A DNA stretch of 12,996 nucleotides from Balneolaceae bacterium (GTDB taxonomy: Bacteria; Bacteroidota; Rhodothermia; Balneolales; Balneolaceae), in contig SLAU01000185.1 in NCBI GenBank assembly GCA_007126675.1, positions 1 to 12,996 on the forward strand. Reading direction: 5' to 3'. Below are positions 6,967 to 12,996 of the stretch, piece after piece. Every line of letters begins with the position of its first letter. Positions within the stretch are counted from its first letter, which is position 1. Under the pieces are notes generated by a model. The model had not been told where the DNA came from. It ran no database searches and saw only the letters and a program-made list of their open reading frames with translations. Made by a program: the position numbers and the translations under genes.

Positions 6967-8916
6967 ATGACTAAATTTCTTATTCAACTCAGTATTCTTT
7001 TTATAATTATAAATTCAACTGCCGTAGCAGAACAATTTGAAAAATCTGAAATAGACTTTAGAAATAAGGATAAGAATGGCCTGACTTTGATCAGTAATAC
7101 TGAAGCACCCACTTTGCAAGGCTCTGACATACGGAATTTTAATGGGCCGGATGCCCACCACAGGCATCCAAGAATTAATCCAATAAACCCGAAATTAGTA
7201 GCCTTTGAATATCGGGGGAATATCAGAATTGTTGATAAGTCTAATAATAACAATATAATCATGGAAATTGAGTGTGAGGATTATGACTCCGATGACTTTG
7301 ATCTTGGTGGTTTATTTGATCAGCCCACTGACACAAAAGAATTATCCAGAGATGGCAATAACTGCGTAGAATTTGATTGGCGCCCGGTACTGGATCAAAA
7401 TGGTAATTATTGGTTTACTTATGTTCAAATGGATAATAAGTCCCTGAACTTCGGCTTTGTAAATAACGATGAAAGATGTGGAGAAGAGACTGATTACGAA
7501 TGTGATCTTTTTTCAGTATACAGGAGCAGTAATAATATTTTCAGGCCAAAATGGTCCCCAAACGGGCAGCATATCATATTTAATGATGGTAGAGACCTTG
7601 TTAAGTCAAATCAGCTCTATAATCAGTTGCGAAAAAAAGAGTTTGAAACTTTTGACACCGTACATCTTACAAGTCATGCTTTTTTTGCGGAATGGTCGCC
7701 TGATGGTCGTTATTTAGCCTACGAATACAATAATCCGCAAGATCAGGAAAATGCAAATATATTTCTGATGGATTTAAAATCTGGCTCGGATACAGACGGC
7801 AGAAATTCCATACGGAATATACAAGAATTAATTTTAGCAACTGGTGCCCCCGCTGACGGACGCTTTAAACCACGATGGTCGGAATCTGGCCGCTACATTT
7901 CCTATCTGATTGAATCATATATTGAAGGACAGTGGGATGTAAAGGTTTTAGAGGTGCTATGGAGTGGAAATAATCCTGGTAACTCAGAAATTGACGGTTT
8001 AAGCAGCATTACCGGCAGAACAAGTCGTCAATTTGCCAGTAATGTCTCTAGGGGTACCGAAATGCGCACCGGCTTTCCAATTACTACTATCAGAGACAGC
8101 GAAGGGAGTATGGAAGTACTTTTCGTTATCAGAGCGGATCAGGATCTAAACAATCCAATCCGGGTTTACCCAATAAATCGCGGAGTCATCAACCAGGGGG
8201 TTGAAAACAGAGCGCGTAATATAAGCCGGACTTCTCAAAACGAACATATGGATGTGGTATTTGACGGTGAGACAACCCATATCAGCTATGTATCACAAGA
8301 GAGAGGTTCTATGAGATTACAAAAAATGTATTTTAACAGAAGCGGTGAACTGGGTCAGAGCAGTGTTACGTATCCGGACCATTTTGAAATTCCAAGAGAA
8401 TTAAGCCAGCGAACTGCCATGATTAGATCAGCAATCTTACCGGGCTGGGGACATTATTATAAGGGAGAAAGACGCAAGGGATTAATTCACTTTGGAGCTG
8501 CTGCTGCAGTTGCCGGTAGTATGGTGTATTTGATTTCTAAAAATAATTCGGATGCAAATACTTTTAATAACCTCAAGGCGGAATTACCCGATCCTGCACG
8601 AAGCATATCAGATTTAATTGAAGGTCCTAATTCGATTGAAAATATCAATAATGAATACCAAAATAGATGGAGTGACTATCAGCGGTTAGCAGATCAACAG
8701 AGCAAAATTTCAAGAAATAATTTGCTTATCACTTTGGGCGCAACCGCTTTAGTCGGGGGATACTTGTATACAATTTATGACAGCCAAAAAGGATTTCCGG
8801 TTTTATTAGACAGAGATAATAACCGGACACAATTGGTTTTACAGCCCCAAATTATGCCGTCTGTTGAAAGTGAGACATTTGCGGCCGGTTTTAAGCTTCA
8901 GCTAAATTTTAAATGA
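6967..8916 (+). CDS. TolB-like beta-propeller protein with DUF5683-like C-terminal domain
   Basis: A 649-residue exported protein with a signal peptide of about 21 residues (STAVA-EQ). Residues 60-475 contain PD40/TolB-type propeller blades; the clearest are KWSPNGQHIIF (196-205 region), AEWSPDGRYLAY (241-252) and RWSESGRYISY (303-313). Residues 486-605 resemble DUF5683: AILPGWGHYYKGERRKGLIH followed by a membrane helix near 507-523, a helical spacer, and a second membrane helix near 586-603. The last 45 residues are beta-rich. In the families known, TolB-like propellers bind other envelope proteins and DUF5683 is a poorly understood Bacteroidota domain, so the fusion is probably a membrane-anchored periplasmic scaffold. 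The start lies 9 bases after ACTAAA and 17 bases after the previous stop. No catalytic site was found. Confidence 0.75.
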   Translation: MTKFLIQLSILFIIINSTAVAEQFEKSEIDFRNKDKNGLTLISNTEAPTLQGSDIRNFNGPDAHHRHPRINPINPKLVAFEYRGNIRIVDKSNNNNIIMEIECEDYDSDDFDLGGLFDQPTDTKELSRDGNNCVEFDWRPVLDQNGNYWFTYVQMDNKSLNFGFVNNDERCGEETDYECDLFSVYRSSNNIFRPKWSPNGQHIIFNDGRDLVKSNQLYNQLRKKEFETFDTVHLTSHAFFAEWSPDGRYLAYEYNNPQDQENANIFLMDLKSGSDTDGRNSIRNIQELILATGAPADGRFKPRWSESGRYISYLIESYIEGQWDVKVLEVLWSGNNPGNSEIDGLSSITGRTSRQFASNVSRGTEMRTGFPITTIRDSEGSMEVLFVIRADQDLNNPIRVYPINRGVINQGVENRARNISRTSQNEHMDVVFDGETTHISYVSQERGSMRLQKMYFNRSGELGQSSVTYPDHFEIPRELSQRTAMIRSAILPGWGHYYKGERRKGLIHFGAAAAVAGSMVYLISKNNSDANTFNNLKAELPDPARSISDLIEGPNSIENINNEYQNRWSDYQRLADQQSKISRNNLLITLGATALVGGYLYTIYDSQKGFPVLLDRDNNRTQLVLQPQIMPSVESETFAAGFKLQLNFK

Positions 8917-8917
8917 T

Positions 8918-10213
8918 ATGAAGATGGACTATTTTCGAATCAAAATCTTGCTTTCTGCAATCCTATTCATGATATCCGGCCTGCTAAACGAGGTTGTTGC
9001 ACAACAATATTCGGACCTGTTCAGGCAGAATCTCTACGAAAGTTTCATCCATGCAACCCTTGGAGAAAATAATCAATTGCCGAACAATTTGAACACACAG
9101 GAATTAAGAGTTCTGTCGCGGGCTCATTATGAAAGAGCAAAAGTACTCGAGTCAGTTTATACGTTAACTTTATATTCAGGTGAGCAGCTACTGAGCAGAA
9201 TGGCGGAAGAGATGACTGATTTCGGAGCCCAATCCGTAATTAAACGTTTGCAAAAGAGACAGCGCGCAGCAAAATTTAGTATGGTAACCGGTGCTCATTC
9301 AGATTCAATTATCGGTTCACTTGAACATTACCTCGTGAACTGGCATATCAAAGGTATGAATCAACAAGCCTGCGAATCTGCTACGCCTGGCTGCCGGTTG
9401 ATTTCACTGCTGCATTCAGATGATCCCGGCAACTACAATGAATCAATTGCGCTGCTGCACAGTTTACAGCCTGGCACAGGGCAAAGCTTTTTGGATAATC
9501 TTGTTGAAGCAGAAACCCTTGAAAGGCGCGGCGAAATGATAGTCAAATGGATTAATCAGCTCCATCTGTATGCAATTACCGATTATACATTAGCTGCCTG
9601 GTTAAGTGAAATAGCTGAATATAATAATGAGTCGGATGTGTATTACTTCCATGCCGGCAATTGGCACAGATTTGGAGAACCGATTACACGTATGCAAAAC
9701 GAATTTGATATTTATCGTGCAATCGGGCACAGTATGGCTCAACGTGAACATTGTTCAACCGAAAACATGCCAGAGTCAGTAATCAGCTATATGAGTTCTA
9801 ACAGTCAAAGAATGCTCTTATCAGTTGAAGCTATGGCAAGATGCAATTCTGCTCAATTGCTTGAAGAAAACTTTTCCGGACTGTTACGTTCTGTTGAAGT
9901 CAACAACAGAGACCAGGCACAAAGCCTTGCAACTGCGCTTATTGCCATCGGGCAGTACGGTACTGCACTCAATGAGCTCAGCAGGCAGGTTTCAAGAAAT
10001 GATGTGTATCAAATATCTAGGGCTACTCCTTATACCATGAGTACATTGGCTTACTTGCGATTCCATGCAAACAGTGCAGAAAATTGGCGTGAGGCAAGGG
10101 ATTTGATTGTTCGTCTCGAAAGGGAGTTTTCAGCAGTATCGTCATCCCGATTAATTCTGCAAATTGCAACAGAGCCCGAAATTCGTCAATCCATAAATGT
10201 ATATACAGATTAA
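8918..10213 (+). CDS. Exported helical-repeat protein of unknown function
   Basis: I do not recognise this 431-residue protein. It has a signal peptide of about 28 residues (NEVVA-QQ) and the mature part is almost wholly alpha-helical. The spacing of small and aromatic residues is loosely TPR- or Sel1-like, clearest near 63-83 (ELRVLSRAHYERAKVLESV) and 334-357 (QSLATALIAIGQYGTALNELS). Four cysteines, at 152, 159, 279 and 309, could form disulfides in the periplasm; Cys152 and Cys159 flank a short loop. There is no lipobox and no second membrane helix. The start is one base after the previous stop, which suggests translational coupling, and a second Met two codons later is an alternative start. 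A soluble adaptor between the propeller protein and the substrate-binding protein is a reasonable guess only. Confidence 0.7.
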   Translation: MKMDYFRIKILLSAILFMISGLLNEVVAQQYSDLFRQNLYESFIHATLGENNQLPNNLNTQELRVLSRAHYERAKVLESVYTLTLYSGEQLLSRMAEEMTDFGAQSVIKRLQKRQRAAKFSMVTGAHSDSIIGSLEHYLVNWHIKGMNQQACESATPGCRLISLLHSDDPGNYNESIALLHSLQPGTGQSFLDNLVEAETLERRGEMIVKWINQLHLYAITDYTLAAWLSEIAEYNNESDVYYFHAGNWHRFGEPITRMQNEFDIYRAIGHSMAQREHCSTENMPESVISYMSSNSQRMLLSVEAMARCNSAQLLEENFSGLLRSVEVNNRDQAQSLATALIAIGQYGTALNELSRQVSRNDVYQISRATPYTMSTLAYLRFHANSAENWREARDLIVRLEREFSAVSSSRLILQIATEPEIRQSINVYTD

Positions 10214-10220
10214 CAGTTAC

Positions 10221-11759
10221 ATGAAAACATTTACCATACTATTTGCATCAATATTATTCTATATGGCAGGTGCTACTGCAAACTCTCAATCTTTACACTA
10301 TACTGAGAGAAATGCCATAGGGCCTTTGAATCCCTATTCACAAACCACTGTCAGAAGTAATGCAGAGCGTTTTAACTCATTAATCTATGAGGGCCTAAAG
10401 CGCTACGATCATAACGAAAATGAATTTCGGCCAGTGCTTGCCAGGGGGATCAGTGAAATGAGTGGAAACCGGGTAAGGATTCAGCTCAGAAACGATGTTA
10501 GTTGGCACGATGGCACACGATTTACTTCGCGGGATGTAGTGTTTACATACAACTACATCAGGCAGATGGCAGCTTCCGAAACCATTCGAAATTGGTATAA
10601 TAGCGCCTTGGATGATGTATCAGCAACTGATGATTATACAGTTGAGTTTGCATTTAATAACGATGTGTCAGATTACAAGCTTTTTTTAGATGCCTGGATT
10701 ATACCGAGCCATCTTTTTGATGAAGATACAATGCAGCCACTCAGCCAGCAAGAAAGCCTGGCAAGGCAGCCTGTTGGAACGGGGCCTTTCAAATTTGGAA
10801 ACCGAAACATGCAAGGTGCAATTAACATGACAAAAAATGAGCAGCATTATGTTTCAAATCCTTTCTTATCAAGTGTGGCCATGCAGCGCACCCCGGATAT
10901 TGATACCAGGATTACAATGCTACGGGTAGAGTCAACCGACCTGTTAATTGATTTGCCCCCCGCAAGAATTTCGGAAATTGAAGCGACAGATAATATCAGA
11001 CTGGAGCCCTATCAGTCTTATTCTATCATCACAATGGGTTTTAATTTAGAACGAAGTCTGCTGCAGGATCAACGTTTACGGCATGCTATTATTTACGGTA
11101 CCAACCGGCAGCAGATGATGGATCAATGGTATGCAGGCAGGGGTGAACTTCTTGCCGGGCCTTTTACACAAGGAGCGTCTAACTATGATCCGGAACTTAC
11201 ACCGTTTGAGTACAACAGGAGCTATGCAAGGGAGATGCTTGAAGAAGCCGGATACAATAATATTGAGCTGGACTTATTGGTGCGCAGGGTTGATGATGCA
11301 GGGGAACGAGCTTTGCAAAATGTGACACAGGATTTTGTAGAGATGATGGAGGAAATAGGCATCCGGATTAATGTTGTGAACAGGGTTCAGGATGACCGGG
11401 ATCAGGATCTGTATTACGATAGAAACTTTGACCTTGCTTTGGTTCAATGGACGTTTGATCCGACTTACGATATTGCCCCTCTGTTTCATTCTGATTTTGT
11501 GTTTGAAGGCGGAACAAACGTTGTTTCATACAGAAATGAGGAGGTGGATTCTTTATTTGAAAGATTTTTTAGGACAGATGATAGCACAAGGAGAACACTG
11601 CTTATGAACAATATACAAGCAATTATTGCTGAGGATGCACCCTATATGTTCATGTTTAGTGTGGATAATCACGCGGCCATAAATACACGCTTTGTAAATA
11701 CTATAATTGATCCATTCTACTTCTTTTCAGATATCGAAGAATGGCAAACCATTTATTAA
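10221..11759 (+). CDS. Peptide-type ABC transporter substrate-binding protein (SBP family 5)
   Basis: The 512-residue product is a family 5 extracellular solute-binding protein of the DppA/OppA/NikA kind, which delivers oligopeptides, nickel complexes or sugars to a membrane importer. I chose ATG 10221 because it gives a clean signal peptide (MKTFTILFASILFYMAGATA, cleavage near residues 20-24); an earlier ATG at 10197 would overlap the previous gene by 17 bases. Family marks are the N-terminal signature RIQLRNDVSWHDGTRFTSRD (86-105), VGTGPFKF at 185-192, LRHAIIYGTNR at 286-296 and the ARxMLEEAGY helix at 336-345. There is no Cys lipobox, so it should be soluble in the periplasm. It is 7 bases downstream of the helical protein and so probably shares the signalling transcript. 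Ligand cannot be read from sequence; a peptide, possibly wall-derived, is a guess from context. Confidence 0.9.
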   Translation: MKTFTILFASILFYMAGATANSQSLHYTERNAIGPLNPYSQTTVRSNAERFNSLIYEGLKRYDHNENEFRPVLARGISEMSGNRVRIQLRNDVSWHDGTRFTSRDVVFTYNYIRQMAASETIRNWYNSALDDVSATDDYTVEFAFNNDVSDYKLFLDAWIIPSHLFDEDTMQPLSQQESLARQPVGTGPFKFGNRNMQGAINMTKNEQHYVSNPFLSSVAMQRTPDIDTRITMLRVESTDLLIDLPPARISEIEATDNIRLEPYQSYSIITMGFNLERSLLQDQRLRHAIIYGTNRQQMMDQWYAGRGELLAGPFTQGASNYDPELTPFEYNRSYAREMLEEAGYNNIELDLLVRRVDDAGERALQNVTQDFVEMMEEIGIRINVVNRVQDDRDQDLYYDRNFDLALVQWTFDPTYDIAPLFHSDFVFEGGTNVVSYRNEEVDSLFERFFRTDDSTRRTLLMNNIQAIIAEDAPYMFMFSVDNHAAINTRFVNTIIDPFYFFSDIEEWQTIY

Positions 11760-11876
11760 ACGGAGTGATTATTGCCGGTTGATATTTAGATTAATACCAG
11801 AAGAAATCAATGTGATATAATACTCTCATCAAGTTTTATGATCTCTATACGACGTAAACCTTAGTCATCAACCAGT
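11760..11876. other. 117-base intergenic gap before the permease genes
   Basis: This is the only sizeable gap downstream of the signalling genes. It holds no gene. A TATAAT string is present at 11816-11821 but no matching -35 box sits about 17 bases upstream, and Bacteroidota-type cells use a different promoter consensus, so I do not call a promoter. An ATG at 11838 opens an eight-codon frame ending at a TAG (11862-11864), probably chance. An imperfect GGT...ACC inverted segment at about 11777-11799 has no T-run. The gap allows separate control of the permeases, but this is not shown. Confidence 0.5.
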
Positions 11877-12764
11877 ATGAATAATATCTATGCAAGAGCC
11901 GGAAAAATTGTGTTACGCAACTTCCTCTTGTTTATTGCTGCTATTACATTACTCTGTATTCTGCTCGCATTACTACCTGATAGTACGGCCGGCAGCTTTG
12001 GGGAAAGAATAAGAGAATATCTTGTGATTACAGTGATGTTCGATTTCGGCATGTCATCATTTTATGGCTGGCCTGTTTGGGATGTTATATTCGACAGGGC
12101 TCAAACCACTCTTACACTTATAGGTTACGCCATAGCCTTTGTTGTACTCATCTCTTTACCTATTGCTCTTTTTGATGGTTTAAATAAAAAATCAAAACTG
12201 TCCCGGTACATAGTATATCCGATTTACCTGCTATCATCCGTTCCGGTTCTAATCTGGGCTACAATCATGATGATCATTGCATTTATTGGTTTTCAAACCG
12301 TACCTGTTTATTCCAATCTGGAAGGAGCAGGATTTTGGCAGTCAATGTTTATTATTTTACCACCTGTGCTGTCTCTGGCTATCGGAGATGGAATGCTATA
12401 TGACACTTACAGAAATATTCGTGATGAAATAAGAAAATTAATGACTCAGCCCTGGGTAAAAGGCTTAAAGGCAAGAGGACGCACAGTAAATGGCCACATT
12501 GCAAGAGGATTGGTTGAACCGCTCACAGTTTCTCTTACTTCAAAATTAACCTATCTGATCAGCGGTACTATTATTGTTGAGTATATTTTTAACTGGCAAG
12601 GCCTTGGGTTATTGATTTGGGAAACCACAACAGCAGACGGTGCCAAAGATTATCCGGTAATTATTGCAGCGGTTCTCTTTCTAATCTTTCTTGTGATTGT
12701 TGCATCTGTTATTCGTGATGTGGTACACACGATCTTAAACCCTCATATCAGTGATACGATATGA
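11877..12764 (+). CDS. ABC transporter permease, DppB/OppB type
   Basis: The 295-residue protein is one of the two inner-membrane permease subunits expected for a family 5 importer. Membrane helices are predicted near 12-34, 76-100, 112-138, 155-173, 222-238 and 258-282. The segment FDFGMSSFYGWPVWDVIFDR (55-74) matches the DLG-x-S periplasmic motif of DppB. The cytoplasmic EAA loop, which docks the ATPase, reads KARGRTVNGHIARG at 198-211. It leads into a typical GTIIVEYIFNWQGLG (230-244) and DYPVI (258-262). The protein is short for this family (usually about 305-340) because the loop between helix 1 and the DLG motif is reduced. An in-frame stop at 11862-11864 rules out an earlier start. The next gene overlaps its stop by 4 bases (ATGA), the usual arrangement of paired permeases. 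No ATPase gene is visible in the window. Confidence 0.88.
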   Translation: MNNIYARAGKIVLRNFLLFIAAITLLCILLALLPDSTAGSFGERIREYLVITVMFDFGMSSFYGWPVWDVIFDRAQTTLTLIGYAIAFVVLISLPIALFDGLNKKSKLSRYIVYPIYLLSSVPVLIWATIMMIIAFIGFQTVPVYSNLEGAGFWQSMFIILPPVLSLAIGDGMLYDTYRNIRDEIRKLMTQPWVKGLKARGRTVNGHIARGLVEPLTVSLTSKLTYLISGTIIVEYIFNWQGLGLLIWETTTADGAKDYPVIIAAVLFLIFLVIVASVIRDVVHTILNPHISDTI

Positions 12765-12996
12765 ATCGGTTCAACATCTATCATAAATCCGGATTTTGGT
12801 CATTCGCTTTTGGGATAACCGTTGTATTGCTGTTAATTGCCGGCAATGTAATGTGGCTTCTTAAGGGTGAAGATCTTTATAAGCGTGGTGAACACTATAT
12901 GCCTCCTTTCCACCCGCTTTTTCAAAAAATGCTTTATACCCCCGTTGCTCTGGAGCAAGGTATGGAAACGGATGACTTTTTTGGATTTGATGCCTG
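12761..12996 (+). CDS. Probable DppC-type ABC permease, truncated by window edge
   Basis: This frame opens at ATG 12761 within the ATGA overlap with the upstream permease and stays open to the last base, giving 78 full codons. The visible N-terminus begins MNRFNIYHKSGFWSFAFG and has one membrane helix at about 14-34. A polar periplasmic stretch follows that ends DDFFGFDA, where DppC proteins carry their H-x-L-G-T-D-x-x-G-R-D type loop. Gene order (SBP, permease, permease) and the 4-base overlap are the main evidence for a DppC/OppC partner; the transmembrane and EAA regions lie beyond the window. The call would fail if the downstream sequence lacked a BPD_transp_1 domain. Confidence 0.65.
   Translation, partial: MNRFNIYHKSGFWSFAFGITVVLLLIAGNVMWLLKGEDLYKRGEHYMPPFHPLFQKMLYTPVALEQGMETDDFFGFDA

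Noticed and set aside
10197..10220. Earlier ATG for the substrate-binding protein
   Set aside because: It would overlap the preceding gene by 17 bases and place polar residues before an otherwise clean signal peptide.

Overview
The window reads as one long plus-strand locus from a Gram-negative, fairly AT-rich bacterium. I infer a member of the Bacteroidota/Rhodothermota/Balneolota side of the FCB group. The reasons are lipoprotein and Sec signals typical of a two-membrane cell, start codons with A-rich leaders and no Shine-Dalgarno sequence, TolB-like propeller and DUF5683-type domains, and acidic proteins. This placement comes from sequence style, not from a database match.

Layout: bases 1-693 hold no gene I can defend, only a short island of higher GC and a weak hairpin with a T-run. 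From 694 to 10213 seven genes lie head to tail with gaps of 1 to 47 bases, most under 20. They are a membrane Ser/Thr kinase with an extracytoplasmic PEGA-like domain, an OB-like/PEGA/TM/FHA protein, a PP2C phosphatase carrying a TM, a 9-residue charged repeat and a SPOR-like domain, a small lipoprotein, a lipoprotein with PEGA-like and helical repeat domains, a TolB-like propeller with a C-terminal DUF5683-like membrane domain, and an exported helical protein of unknown function. Seven bases later comes a peptide-type ABC substrate-binding protein (10221-11759). After a 117-base gap come a DppB-type permease (11877-12764) and, overlapping it by 4 bases, the start of what is probably a DppC-type partner, cut by the window edge.

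The first three genes give a writer (kinase), a reader (FHA) and an eraser (PP2C) of Ser/Thr phosphorylation. Each is predicted to span the inner membrane once, with its signalling domain in the cytoplasm and a sensor-like domain in the periplasm. The next four products are all exported or lipidated and could be envelope partners. The adjoining peptide importer suggests the module watches the cell wall or periplasmic peptides. The SPOR-like domain makes peptidoglycan an attractive ligand. That functional link is inference. The domain layout and gene order are seen directly.
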